A DNA stretch of 64,000 nt from Kribbella solani (GTDB taxonomy: Bacteria > Actinomycetota > Actinomycetes > Propionibacteriales > Kribbellaceae), in the NCBI RefSeq assembly GCF_014205295.1, contig NZ_JACHNF010000001.1:1736001-1800000 (forward strand), given 5' to 3'. The position numbers and the translations under genes were made by a program. This document shows positions 15,709 to 24,406 of the stretch, one piece after another. Each line of letters opens with the position of its first letter. The stretch's first letter is position 1. The notes under the pieces were generated by a model. That model searched no databases. It was given only the letters and a program-made list of their open reading frames with translations, and had not been told where the DNA came from.

Positions 15709-16140
15709 TTAGGGGCGGCGGTGGGGTGGTTGGGTGGTGTCGTAGTGGTGGCGGGCGGCTTCTACCTGGGTGAGGTTGGGGGACCAGGTGGCCAGGGAGT
15801 GGAAGAGGGGGGCGAGGGTACGGCCCAGGGGGCTGATCTCGTATTCGACGCGGGGTGGGACCTCGGCGTAGTAGGTGCGGGTGATCAGGCCGTCGCGTTC
15901 CAGTTGGCGGAGGCGCTGGGTGAGGACCTTGGGGGTGATCGAGCCGATCCGGTGCTGGAGTTCGACGAAGCGCTGGCGGCCGTACTCGTTCAGGGACCAG
16001 AGGATCGGCGTGGTCCAACGGCTGAAGACCAGGTCGACCACCGGCGCGATCGGACACGCCTGTACGGGGTCGACGGCGGCTGAATCTACTGTCCCAGCTG
16101 TGGCTGCCGCGGGGGTGGTGGGGAGAGTGGGGTCGGTCAC
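15709..16140 (-). CDS. HxlR-family transcriptional regulator
   Basis: 143 residues. A single Cys sits at residue 29 in the ACPIAPVVDLVFSRWTTPIL segment, the position of the redox-sensing Cys in HypR/YodB-type HxlR proteins. The winged helix follows (RIGSITPKVLTQRLRQLERDGLITR, then an EYEISPLGRTL wing). The start is GTG 16140: TAGTAT on the minus strand (16153-16148) ends 7 nt upstream, so the mRNA is probably leaderless. Divergent from an NmrA-like reductase gene, the usual arrangement for a thiol- or quinone-sensing switch. Confidence 0.9.
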   Translation of the reverse strand: MTDPTLPTTPAAATAGTVDSAAVDPVQACPIAPVVDLVFSRWTTPILWSLNEYGRQRFVELQHRIGSITPKVLTQRLRQLERDGLITRTYYAEVPPRVEYEISPLGRTLAPLFHSLATWSPNLTQVEAARHHYDTTQPPHRRP

Positions 16141-16148
16141 AACGGCGA

Positions 16149-16189
16149 TACTATCCTCTAGGTACCTACTATCCGTGGGCGATTAGCGT
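16149..16189. promoter_or_regulatory. Divergent promoters and HxlR operator
   Basis: The direct repeat TACTATCC is at 16149-16156 and 16167-16174, 18 bp apart, and flanks the perfect palindrome TAGGTACCTA (16159-16168). The left copy overlaps the regulator's -10 (TAGTAT on the minus strand). The plus-strand -10 TAGCGT (16184-16189) ends 7 nt before ATG 16197. The layout suits a repressor that blocks both promoters. Confidence 0.6.
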
Positions 16190-16196
16190 TGTGGGC

Positions 16197-16994
16197 ATGA
16201 TTGTTGTTACTGGAGCTACTGGGAATGTAGGTCGTCCGCTTGTTGGTGCTCTTCGGGGTGTGGGGGAAGAGGTGCGTGCGGTGTCGCGGCGTGGGGGTGA
16301 GTATCGGGTGGATCTGACGGAACCCGAGAGCCTGGCGCCGGCGCTTGCGGGTGCGAAGGCTGTTTTTCTGCTGACTGCTGCTGATTTCCTTGCTCGTGGC
16401 AACCTCCAGGACGTGGTCGACGTCGTCCGCGCAGCGGGGGTGCCGCGGGTGGTGTTGCTGTCGTCGCAAGGGGTCGCGACCAAGCGGCATCCGTCGATTC
16501 ATGAGGATGCCGTGACTGGGTCGGGGCTGGAGTGGACCATTCTGCGGCCGAACAACTTCGCCAGCAACGCGTACGCGTGGGCCGACTCGATCCGGACTCA
16601 GCGCGTGATGGCGGCACCGTTCGTGGATGTCGCACTCCCTGCCGTTGACCCGGCCGATATCGCGGACATGGCGGCGGCCGCGCTGAGCGGCGACGGGCAC
16701 GTCAACGCGGCGTACACGCTCACCGGCCCGGCCGCGATCTCGCCCCGGGAGCAGGCCGCGACCATTCAGGAGGTACTAGGTACGCCGATCCAGCTGATCG
16801 AACTGACCCGAGACCAAGCCCGTGAAGGCATGCTCGCCTACATACCGGCGCCGGTCGTCGAGTCGACCCTCGACGTACTCGGCTCCCCCTCGCCGATCGA
16901 GCAACAGGTGAGCCCGGACATCCAGCGCGTACTCGGCCGCGCGCCGCGTACCTTCGCCGACTGGGTCAGCCGCAACGCCGCGGCGTTCAGCTGA
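16197..16994 (+). CDS. NmrA-like NAD(P)H-binding reductase (QorB type)
   Basis: 265 residues with an N-terminal Rossmann motif VTGATGNVGRPLV (residues 4-16). The body (VVLLSSQGV, WTILRPNNFASN, ALPAVDPADIADMAAAAL) matches NmrA/QorB atypical SDRs, which lack the YxxxK site. It is likely an NADPH-dependent quinone or carbonyl reductase, or a redox sensor, paired with the divergent HxlR regulator. The ATG is leaderless-like; the GTG 6 nt upstream is less likely. Confidence 0.88.
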   Translation: MIVVTGATGNVGRPLVGALRGVGEEVRAVSRRGGEYRVDLTEPESLAPALAGAKAVFLLTAADFLARGNLQDVVDVVRAAGVPRVVLLSSQGVATKRHPSIHEDAVTGSGLEWTILRPNNFASNAYAWADSIRTQRVMAAPFVDVALPAVDPADIADMAAAALSGDGHVNAAYTLTGPAAISPREQAATIQEVLGTPIQLIELTRDQAREGMLAYIPAPVVESTLDVLGSPSPIEQQVSPDIQRVLGRAPRTFADWVSRNAAAFS

Positions 16995-17004
16995 CCCGGC
17001 ATGA

Positions 17005-17562
17005 TCAGGCGCCAGGCTCCCGCGAATTGAGAATCCGCTGGTACAGGTTGCAGTCCTGCCAGTACCCGTCGATATGCAGGTACGTAGGAGCCATCCCGAT
17101 CTGCTGAAAGCCAGTGCGCTCCAGAACACGCTGCGATGCGGCGTTCCCAGTGAGCGTACTGGCTTCGATCCGATGCAGTTTCAACTCGGAATCGGCCACC
17201 GAAGCCACCGCCTCGACCGCCAGCGTCGCCAATCCACGACCAAGCGCGTCCGGCGCCAGCCAGTACCCCAAGCTGGCACTGCGGAACGGCCCAGGCACCA
17301 GATCGCTCAAGGTGATCGCACCGACGATCCGGGCACCTTCCGCCAGTACCCACGGAACGGCGTGCCCGGTCTGGTAGCGATCGAGTTGGTACACCAAACG
17401 CTCCAACTGCCCGTCAGTAGTGAACCAATGCTCGGTCCGCACCGGCTCCCACTGACGCAGGTGCTCGCGGCTCCGAACCTGGGCGTCCGCGAGCGCGGCA
17501 GCGTCATCGAGCGTGGAAAGCCGAAGCTCGACCTCGGCGGTCAACAGGCGGGGTGCGATCAC
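17005..17562 (-). CDS. GNAT acetyltransferase, RimJ/RimL type
   Basis: 185 residues with a GNAT fold: ASLGYWLAPDALGRGLATLAVEAV contains the acetyl-CoA loop, and NAASQRVLERTGFQQIG is the RimJ/L C-terminal motif. It probably acetylates a protein N-terminus or small amine. The GTG start overlaps the ROK gene stop as GTGA, so it is the last cistron of the sugar-acid operon. A 10-bp gap separates it from the converging NmrA gene. Confidence 0.88.
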   Translation of the reverse strand: MIAPRLLTAEVELRLSTLDDAAALADAQVRSREHLRQWEPVRTEHWFTTDGQLERLVYQLDRYQTGHAVPWVLAEGARIVGAITLSDLVPGPFRSASLGYWLAPDALGRGLATLAVEAVASVADSELKLHRIEASTLTGNAASQRVLERTGFQQIGMAPTYLHIDGYWQDCNLYQRILNSREPGA

Positions 17563-18827
17563 TTCGGCAGCCTACGGGCCTGACTCGAGCCGGAAACCCG
17601 TGGGGTGAACGCGTCGTGGAAGATCGTCGACGCCGCCCCGATCGCCGCCGCGTCGGTCTGCAGGATCGACTCCTCGACCTCCACCGGCCGGGTCTCGCGG
17701 GCCAGCGGGTGCGCGTTCACCGCGCGCCCGATCTCGGCGAGGAAGATCGCCGAGATCTCCGGCATGAACGCCGGCCCGCCGAGCACCACCAGATCGATGT
17801 CGAGCAGATCGACCAGACCGACCGCGCCCTGACCGATCACCCGCGCGATCTGCCTGACCGCCTGCACCGCGGCCTCGTCCCCGTCGGCGACCGCCTTGCA
17901 CACCGCTTTGTACCGCTTCGCCTCGTCGGTCGCGTTCGCGTCCTTCTCCACGTACCCGAACTCGGCCGCGATCACCGGCAGCGATGCGGTCGGGTTGCAT
18001 TCCGGTACGAGCCGCGGGCCGTTCTCCGCGTCCCACTCCCCCACCCGCAGGGCCGCGATCTGCCCGAACTCACCGGCGTTCGCCGTACCGCCACGGTAGA
18101 TCGAGCCGTTCAGGATCAGCCCGGTGCCGACGCCCGTACCGAGGTAGAGGTACGCGAAGTCCCGCGCCCGCGCCGACCGGCCGATCCAGCGTTCGCCGGT
18201 CGCGGCCGCCGTGCCGTCCTTTTCCACCAGCACCGGATGGTTCAGCCGTTCGTGCAGCAGCTTGCGGATCGGCAGCCCGCGCCAGGCCGGCTGCAGCGGC
18301 AGCGCGAGCAGTGACCCGTCGGCGTCGATCGGACCTGGTACGGCGACGCCGACGCCGAGCATCGAGGCCGGATCGACCTGGCTGATGCTCAACGCCGATG
18401 TCACTGTCGCCGCGGTCAGGTCGACGAGCTTCCCGGCCTGCAGGTCCTTCGCCAGATCGACCGTCTCGCGGCGCACGATCGTTCCGTCCAGGTCGACCAC
18501 CGCGACGGTCAGCAGCTCGGGGTCGATGTGGATCCCGACCGCGTGCGCCGCCTTCGACCGGAGCCGGACCGGCGTCCGTGGCTTGCCTAGCCGTTCGGCA
18601 CGCTCCTGCGCCTGCTCGACCAGCAGACCTTGCTGGAGGAGGATACGCAGGATCCGCGACACCGACTGCTGGGTGAGACCGGTCCGGTGGGAGATCTCGG
18701 TCCGGCTGATGGTGCCCGCCAGCCGGATCGTCTCGATGATCACTGCCTCGTTGAACGACCCCAGGTCGTACTGGTTCGCGCCCGCCTGCCGCGGCCCGTC
18801 GACGACCGGTCCAGCTGACTCGCTCAT
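17559..18827 (-). CDS. ROK-family transcriptional regulator
   Basis: 422 residues. The N-terminal winged helix (ISRTEISHRTGLTQQSVSRIL) sits at about 40-60. The ROK sugar-kinase-like fold follows with AVPGPID, DFAYLYLGTGVGTGLILNG and the AGEFGQ segment. The zinc motif of ROK kinases (CxCGxxGC) is reduced: PECNPTASLP replaces it, so kinase activity is unlikely and a pure regulator is inferred. ATG 18827 follows AGGGGGCG. It probably controls the linked ABC transporter and dehydratase genes in response to their sugar. Confidence 0.9.
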   Translation of the reverse strand: MSESAGPVVDGPRQAGANQYDLGSFNEAVIIETIRLAGTISRTEISHRTGLTQQSVSRILRILLQQGLLVEQAQERAERLGKPRTPVRLRSKAAHAVGIHIDPELLTVAVVDLDGTIVRRETVDLAKDLQAGKLVDLTAATVTSALSISQVDPASMLGVGVAVPGPIDADGSLLALPLQPAWRGLPIRKLLHERLNHPVLVEKDGTAAATGERWIGRSARARDFAYLYLGTGVGTGLILNGSIYRGGTANAGEFGQIAALRVGEWDAENGPRLVPECNPTASLPVIAAEFGYVEKDANATDEAKRYKAVCKAVADGDEAAVQAVRQIARVIGQGAVGLVDLLDIDLVVLGGPAFMPEISAIFLAEIGRAVNAHPLARETRPVEVEESILQTDAAAIGAASTIFHDAFTPRVSGSSQARRLPK

Positions 18828-18853
18828 CGCACCGCCCCCTCTCAGCCGCGATA

Positions 18854-18870
18854 GTACTGCGGTCGAGTAC
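18854..18870 (-). promoter_or_regulatory. Inverted repeat upstream of ROK regulator
   Basis: GTACT-N7-AGTAC lies in the 46-bp gap between the dehydratase stop and the ROK start. It could mark an internal, autoregulated promoter. The GTAC content is common in this genome, so chance is possible. Confidence 0.3.
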
Positions 18871-18873
18871 CGA

Positions 18874-20127
18874 TCACGGTGCTTCGAGCGCCCCGTCGGG
18901 ACGTCGCACCCCGGCGGCCCACTCGTCATGCCCGGACAACTCGGCCGGGTACCGCGCGGCCGCCTCCAGGTCGAGGTCGATACCCCAGCCCGGCGTCTCG
19001 TTCGGCCGCAGCCAGCCGTTCTCGATCCGCAACGTGCCGGGGAACACCTCGTACGTCGCGTCGTTGTAGACGTGCCCCTCTTGGATGCCGAAGGCAACAG
19101 ACGTGACGTCCAGCGCGACGTTCGCCGCGGCGCCGATCGGCGACGTGTCACCCGGTCCGTGCCAGGCGGTGCGTACGCCGCAGAGCTCCGCGAGGTCGGC
19201 CAGCTTCCGGGCGGCGGTCAGCCCGCCGATGTCCGAGACGTGCGAGCGAATGAAGTCCACGCCGTGGTCCCGGATCAGCCGCACCGCGTCCGTCATCGAC
19301 GTGGTCAGCTCACCGACGGCCAGCGGCACCGGCGACGCCGCTCGTACCTCAGGCAACCGGTCCCAGTACTCCGGCGCCAGCACGTCCTCCAGGAAGAACA
19401 GCCGGTACGGCTCGAGTGACCGCGCCAGCAGCACGGCCTCCTTCGGCGTCAGCCGGGAGTGCACGTCGTGCAGCAGCTCGATGTTGTCCGGCAGCACCTG
19501 ACGCGCCTCGGCGAACAGCTCCGGCGTAGTGCGCAGGTAGTCCCGCGCCGACCAGCCGTTGCGGTACGGCGCGTCCGGGTAGAGCGTCGGCACCTGCGGC
19601 GCCCCGTACCCGCCGCCGCCTGGCGTCGAGACCTGCAGCCGGATGTGCCGCAAGCCCTGGTCGATCAGTGTCTTCGCGTGGTCGAGCGTGTCACCGATCG
19701 TCTTGCCGCTGGCATGCAGGTACGTGTCGGCGGCGGCGCGGACCTTGCCGCCGAGCAGCTCGTACACGGGCATGCCGGCGCGCTTGCCGGCGATGTCCCA
19801 CAGCGCCTGGTCGACGCCGGAGATCGCGTTGTTCGTGACCGGTCCGCCGCGCCAGTACCCGGAGAAGCCGATCAGGCGGGTCAGGTCGCCGATGTCACCC
19901 GGGTAGCGGCCGACGAGCAGCCGGGACACGTGCTCGTCGATGAACGTCTGGACCGCCTTCCAGCGCTGGGTGAATGTCGCGCACCCGAGCCCGTACAGGC
20001 CGGGCTCGGTGGTGTCGATCTTCACGATCACCAGCGGGATGCCTTGCGGGGCGGTCACGATCGCCTGGACCGAGCGGATTCGCAGGTCGTCCCGGGCCGG
20101 CCACGGCTGGTCGAAGTTCGAGGGCAT
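18874..20127 (-). CDS. Mannonate dehydratase-like enolase-superfamily protein (ManD/RspA)
   Basis: 417 residues. It matches the RspA/ManD branch of the mandelate racemase group: YWRGGPVTNNAISGVDQALWD near residue 90, LLHDVHSRLTP with the metal-ligand Asp and catalytic His, then Glu ligands in FLEDVLAPEYW and GELTTS, and a His in WHGPGDTSPIG. The family dehydrates sugar acids such as D-mannonate or D-gluconate to 2-keto-3-deoxy acids. Exact substrate is uncertain. It starts 1 nt after the dehydrogenase stop, in the same operon as an ABC importer. Confidence 0.88.
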   Translation of the reverse strand: MPSNFDQPWPARDDLRIRSVQAIVTAPQGIPLVIVKIDTTEPGLYGLGCATFTQRWKAVQTFIDEHVSRLLVGRYPGDIGDLTRLIGFSGYWRGGPVTNNAISGVDQALWDIAGKRAGMPVYELLGGKVRAAADTYLHASGKTIGDTLDHAKTLIDQGLRHIRLQVSTPGGGGYGAPQVPTLYPDAPYRNGWSARDYLRTTPELFAEARQVLPDNIELLHDVHSRLTPKEAVLLARSLEPYRLFFLEDVLAPEYWDRLPEVRAASPVPLAVGELTTSMTDAVRLIRDHGVDFIRSHVSDIGGLTAARKLADLAELCGVRTAWHGPGDTSPIGAAANVALDVTSVAFGIQEGHVYNDATYEVFPGTLRIENGWLRPNETPGWGIDLDLEAAARYPAELSGHDEWAAGVRRPDGALEAP

Positions 20128-20128
20128 G

Positions 20129-21004
20129 TCAGGGCTCCAGAGAGAGGGTTGGCAGGTCGAGTTCGTGCCGGGCCTCGAAGCCGAGCACGGTACGGACGGC
20201 GGTCAGGTCGATCGGTACCTCACGCCCGGCGAAGCGCCTCCGTCGCGGCACCTCCGGCGCGTACGCGTCGAGCAGATCCTCGGTCGGGTACGGGGCGTTG
20301 GTGGTGCTGGCGGCAACGAAGAACGGCAGTGCGCCGGTGAACGGGGCGGTCAGCCCGAGCTCGACCGCGTACGCCGCGTCCCGGGTGTCCAGGTAGGTCC
20401 AGGCCTCGCGCAGTCCACTCTCCGGCTTGATCCGGATCAGGTCCGACATCCGTTGCAGCTCGTCGGCCGAGTTGACGTGCGGGAACCGCAAGGCGACCAC
20501 GTCGATCCCCCACCGGCGCCACGCCATCCGCGCGGTGTTCTCGTCGTTCTGTTTCGACAGCGAGTACCAGTCGCCGATGTCGCTCGGCGCCGTTTCGTCC
20601 CAAGGGAAGTACGGCGGCCGGATCTCGTGCGGGTTGAACGGTACGCCGGTCGCGTTGATGCTGCTCGCGATCACCGCCCGGTCGATGCCCAGGGCACCGG
20701 CCTGCGCGAGTACGTTGAAGGTCGACACCACGTTGGTCGTGTACACCTCGTACGGCGTACCGGCCGAGGGATGTGGAAGCGCGGCCAGATGTACGACGTA
20801 GTCGGCGCCCTCCAGTGCCCGGGCCACGTCCGACTCGGAGCGGGTGTCGCCGATCAGCACCCGATCCGCCTTCAGCTCCGGGTCGTCGACATTGGACAGG
20901 GCGGTCACCTTGGCGCCGAGCGCGTTCAGATGCTCGACCGTGACCAGCCCGATCCGGCCGGCGGCCCCCGTCACCAGCACCCGCCGGCCGTTCAATGCAC
21001 TCAC
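20129..21004 (-). CDS. NAD(P)-dependent sugar dehydrogenase/epimerase (uronate dehydrogenase-like)
   Basis: 291 residues, extended SDR. The cofactor loop is VTGAAGRIG, followed by VVHLAA and catalytic YSLSK; the short C-terminal domain resembles uronate dehydrogenases more than UDP-sugar epimerases. It may oxidise an imported uronate or aldose, giving the acid for the downstream dehydratase (inference). GTG 21004 overlaps the permease stop as GTGA, with GGAGG 9 nt upstream. Confidence 0.85.
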   Translation of the reverse strand: MSALNGRRVLVTGAAGRIGLVTVEHLNALGAKVTALSNVDDPELKADRVLIGDTRSESDVARALEGADYVVHLAALPHPSAGTPYEVYTTNVVSTFNVLAQAGALGIDRAVIASSINATGVPFNPHEIRPPYFPWDETAPSDIGDWYSLSKQNDENTARMAWRRWGIDVVALRFPHVNSADELQRMSDLIRIKPESGLREAWTYLDTRDAAYAVELGLTAPFTGALPFFVAASTTNAPYPTEDLLDAYAPEVPRRRRFAGREVPIDLTAVRTVLGFEARHELDLPTLSLEP

Positions 21005-21882
21005 TCCTTGATCCCTCCGGACATTCCGACCCCACGCAGGAACTGTTTCTGGAACAGCAGGAACAGCACCACCGGTATCAGCACCGCGAGGAACAACCCG
21101 CTCATCTGCAGCGAGATCTCGGTGGTCTTGGCCACCCGCGGCAGGGCCACCGAGATCGGCTGCAGGCTCGGGTCGGGCAGCACCAGCAGCGGCCAGAGGT
21201 AATCCTTCCACGAACCGATCACGGTCAGCAGCGCGACGACGCCGACGATCGGCTTCGACAGCGGCAGGATCAGCGCGGTGAACATCCGGACGTTGCCGGC
21301 GCCGTCGATCCGGGCCGCCTCGATCAGCTCGCGCGGGATCGAGTCGAAGTACCGTTTCATGATCAGTACGTTGAACGCGCCGGCCGCCTGTGGCAGCCAG
21401 ACCGCCCAGAACGTGTTCTGCAGACTGATCCCGAGCAGCGGCAGCTTCAGGATCGTCATGTACAGCGGCACCAGCGAGATCACCCCGGGCAGGAACAAGG
21501 TGGCGAGCACCGCGCCAGTGACGACCGGCCCCCATTTCGGCCGCAGAATGCTCAGTACGAAAGCCCCCGTCGTACACACGAACAGGGTCGCCAGCATCGA
21601 GCCGATCGCGATGAACGCGGTGTTGCCCAGGTACGCGCCGATCTGCACGCGGTTCCAGGCATCGGGGATGTTCTTCAGCTGAATGCCGGACGGCCACAGC
21701 TGCATCGGGCCGGAGAGGATGTCCTGGCTGGTGGAGACTCCGGACTTGAGCAGCCAGAGCAGTGGACCGACCCCGGCGATCAGGACCGCGACGAAGATCA
21801 GCACCTGGATCGCGGGCAGGCCGAACCGGACGATGCCACGCTGCCGGTCCGCCGTCGAGATGATTCCGCGCTCATGGCTCAT
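21001..21882 (-). CDS. Carbohydrate ABC transporter permease (MalG type)
   Basis: 293 residues with six membrane helices. The EAA loop EAARIDGAGNVRMFTALILPL is near residue 190 and binds the ATPase. The N-terminus has a long cytoplasmic start before helix 1. ATG 21882 follows GGAG and overlaps the preceding permease stop as ATGA. No ATPase gene is in the operon, so a shared MsiK/MalK-type ATPase encoded elsewhere is expected. Confidence 0.93.
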   Translation of the reverse strand: MSHERGIISTADRQRGIVRFGLPAIQVLIFVAVLIAGVGPLLWLLKSGVSTSQDILSGPMQLWPSGIQLKNIPDAWNRVQIGAYLGNTAFIAIGSMLATLFVCTTGAFVLSILRPKWGPVVTGAVLATLFLPGVISLVPLYMTILKLPLLGISLQNTFWAVWLPQAAGAFNVLIMKRYFDSIPRELIEAARIDGAGNVRMFTALILPLSKPIVGVVALLTVIGSWKDYLWPLLVLPDPSLQPISVALPRVAKTTEISLQMSGLFLAVLIPVVLFLLFQKQFLRGVGMSGGIKE

Positions 21883-22805
21883 GTCGTACTCCAGCGGCGG
21901 GTGACGAAGTGGTAGACGATCGACAGCGCGCACAGCACGCCGGCGAGCAGTACGCTCAGCGCGGTCGCGGCACCGAAGTCGCCGTTGATGAACGCGTACC
22001 GGTAGATCAGCAGCAGGATCGTGGTGGTGGCGTCGTTCGGGCCGCCGCCGGTGAACAGGAACGGTTCGGTGAAGACCTGGAACGTCCCGATCAGCTGCAG
22101 CAGCATCATGATCAGGATGATGCCGCGGATCTGCGGCAGCGTGACGTGCCAGACCCGGCTCCAGATCCCGGACCCGTCCAGCTCGGCCGCCTCGTACAGC
22201 TCGGTGCGGACGCCGGTCAGCGCGGCCAGGTAGATGATCGACGTCGCACCGGCACCGGCCCAGGTCGCCTCGAGCACGATCGCCGGCATCGCCAGGCTCT
22301 GTGAGTTCAGCCAGGCGAACGGCCCGATCCCGAACCAGCCGAGGATCGCGTTGAACACGCCCGCGCCGCTCGGGTCGTAGAAGAACTTCCACAGCAGGAT
22401 CGCGGCCACCGGTGGTACGACCGCCGGCAGGTAGGACAGCACGTTGTAGAGCCATCCAGTACGCCGCAACTCGCTGACGAACACGGCCAGGAACAAGGGC
22501 ACCGGGAATCCGAAGAGCAGGGCCAGGAAGGCGAAGTACAACGTGTTGAGTGCTGCTTGCGGGAGTTGCGGGTCGGTCAGCACGTAGCTGAAGTTCGCCC
22601 AGCCGACCCACTCGGCCGGTGCGACCAGGTTGTTCTTCTGGAAGCTGAGCACCAGGCCGCGGACGATCGGCCCCCAGGAGAAGTACAGGAAGATCAGCAG
22701 CAGCGGCAGGACGAAGAAGACGCTGCTCAGTCCGCCGGAGCGGTACCAGGTCACGATCGACCTGGTACCACCGCGGCTCTGCCTCGACGTACGGAGCTGG
22801 AACAT
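21879..22805 (-). CDS. Carbohydrate ABC transporter permease (MalF type)
   Basis: 308 residues, six helices. The coupling loop ELYEAAELDGSGIWSRVWHV carries the EAA motif, followed by the MalF-type FTGGGPNDATTTILLLIYR segment. ATG 22805 lies 4 nt after the binding-protein stop, so it is likely translated by read-on ribosomes; an upstream in-frame extension overlaps the lipoprotein gene and lacks family similarity. Pairs with the MalG-type permease. Confidence 0.92.
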   Translation of the reverse strand: MFQLRTSRQSRGGTRSIVTWYRSGGLSSVFFVLPLLLIFLYFSWGPIVRGLVLSFQKNNLVAPAEWVGWANFSYVLTDPQLPQAALNTLYFAFLALLFGFPVPLFLAVFVSELRRTGWLYNVLSYLPAVVPPVAAILLWKFFYDPSGAGVFNAILGWFGIGPFAWLNSQSLAMPAIVLEATWAGAGATSIIYLAALTGVRTELYEAAELDGSGIWSRVWHVTLPQIRGIILIMMLLQLIGTFQVFTEPFLFTGGGPNDATTTILLLIYRYAFINGDFGAATALSVLLAGVLCALSIVYHFVTRRWSTT

Positions 22806-22809
22806 GGCG

Positions 22810-24213
22810 CTACCGGGCCAGACGCGCGTCGACCTTCGAGGCGGCGTCGCTGACCAGCTTGCCGACATCCGCGTCCTTCTTCGTCAGCACCTGCTGGACC
22901 AGCGGGTCGAGCAGCGAGTAGACCTCCTGGCCCTTGTTCGACGGTTCCGGCAGCAGCTTCAGCGACGAGGTCGAGTCGATGTACCCCTGGAACTGCTTGA
23001 CCGGCACGTTCACGTACGGCTCACGCCACTTGTTGTACTGGTCGTACCTGTCCTGGCTCAGCGGCGTGATGCCCGGCCGGCCGACGAAACCCTTGTCGGC
23101 GATCGTCGTCTTCGCGTCCGCCACCGCCGACGCCTCGGTCGTGTACTTGTCGAACTGCTCGAACTTGATCCACTTCAGCGCCGCGACGATCTCGTTCTTG
23201 GTCGCCTTCGGGCTGATCATCTTCAGCGCGCCACCGGTCAGCGTGCCGTGCGGTCCGCCGTCCTGCGGCAGCGCGCCCGCGCCGAAGTCGGCCGGCTTCA
23301 TACCGAAGTTCTTGACGCTCATGTCGTACGCGTCCGGTGCCTGCATCAGCATGCCGATCTTGCCGGCCGCGAAGTCCTGCCGGATCTCTTCCTGGTTGTA
23401 CAGGAACTTGCTGCCCATCGAGTTGTCGGTCCAGCGCATGTCCTTGAGCAACTGCAGCGCCTTCTTGGTCGGCGCGTCGTCGAACGTGGACTTCTTGCCG
23501 TCGGCGCTCTCGATCGTGCCGCCCAAGCTGTACGTCATCGTGGTCAGCATCCAGCCGCCGGTGTTGTTGGTGGTCAACTGCGCGTACCCGGCCTTGCCGG
23601 TCTTGTCCGCGATCTGCTTCGCGTACTGGCGGACCTCGTCCCAGGTCGTCGGCGGCTTGTCCGGATCGAGGCCGGCCTGCGTGAACAGCGCCCGGTTGTA
23701 CGCCAGTCCGACCGAGAACACGTCGATCGGTACGCCGTAGATCCGGCCCTTGCCGTCCTGGACGATCTTCAGCACGTTCGGGTTCAGGTCCTTGGTCAGG
23801 TCGACCAGCTTCAGCTCGTCGGTGATGTCCGGGAGCTGCTTGTTCGGGATCATGTTCGCCGGTTCGGTGAAGCTGATGCTCATCACCGTCGGCAGCGTGC
23901 CGCCGGCCACCTGGGCCTGGAACGTCTGCGCCTGCCAGTTGGTCTCGGTCGACTTGACCGTGATGTTCGGGTACTTGGCGGTGAAGTCCTTGATCTTCTG
24001 GTCCAGCGCCTTGATGTCGTTCGGTTTGTCCGGCGTCGGGCGGTCGCCGACAGTGATCGTCACCGGCGCGTTCTGGTCGACCTCCCCGCCGGCCGCGCCA
24101 CCGGTGCCACCGGCCGCGTCCGGGGTGGTCCCCTTCGCGCAACCCGCCACCAGTACCAGCCCCGCCACGCCGAGAGCAGCCCCGTACCGGGCCCACCTGC
24201 TCGCACTCGTCAT
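22810..24213 (-). CDS. ABC transporter sugar-binding lipoprotein
   Basis: 467 residues. Signal peptide with lipobox LVAGC (Cys near residue 25), then a Gly/Ala-rich spacer and a family-1 extracellular solute-binding fold. Lipidated on the outer face of the membrane, it delivers the sugar to the MalF/MalG pair. ATG 24213 is preceded by GAGGAG. It is the first gene of the seven-gene unit running to 17005. Confidence 0.92.
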   Translation of the reverse strand: MTSASRWARYGAALGVAGLVLVAGCAKGTTPDAAGGTGGAAGGEVDQNAPVTITVGDRPTPDKPNDIKALDQKIKDFTAKYPNITVKSTETNWQAQTFQAQVAGGTLPTVMSISFTEPANMIPNKQLPDITDELKLVDLTKDLNPNVLKIVQDGKGRIYGVPIDVFSVGLAYNRALFTQAGLDPDKPPTTWDEVRQYAKQIADKTGKAGYAQLTTNNTGGWMLTTMTYSLGGTIESADGKKSTFDDAPTKKALQLLKDMRWTDNSMGSKFLYNQEEIRQDFAAGKIGMLMQAPDAYDMSVKNFGMKPADFGAGALPQDGGPHGTLTGGALKMISPKATKNEIVAALKWIKFEQFDKYTTEASAVADAKTTIADKGFVGRPGITPLSQDRYDQYNKWREPYVNVPVKQFQGYIDSTSSLKLLPEPSNKGQEVYSLLDPLVQQVLTKKDADVGKLVSDAASKVDARLAR

Positions 24214-24277
24214 CGGAACTCCTCAGGTTTCCGGATGCCGCCGATGTGCTCCAAGCCACACACCGGCCAGGTCCCGA

Positions 24278-24304
24278 GTAAGTTAAACCAAGCGTGTTAC
24301 TAAC
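24278..24304 (-). promoter_or_regulatory. Imperfect inverted repeat upstream of the sugar operon
   Basis: GTAAGTTAA and TTACTAAC lie 10 nt apart and are imperfectly complementary, in a locally AT-rich patch about 65-90 bp upstream of the binding-protein gene. The site's form (TTAGTAA/TTAACT arms) suits a ROK repressor such as the one encoded in the operon. An AACGCTTTCGC stretch at 24333-24343 resembles half a LacI site. Confidence 0.4.
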
Positions 24305-24406
24305 TCAAGAGCTTGCTGCGCGGTAGCGCGATAACGCTTTCGCAAACGTCGGCAGGCGCCCGGTAAACCGGTGGAGGCGCGGCTCGCCGGGCGCAAGGAT
24401 GGGGAC

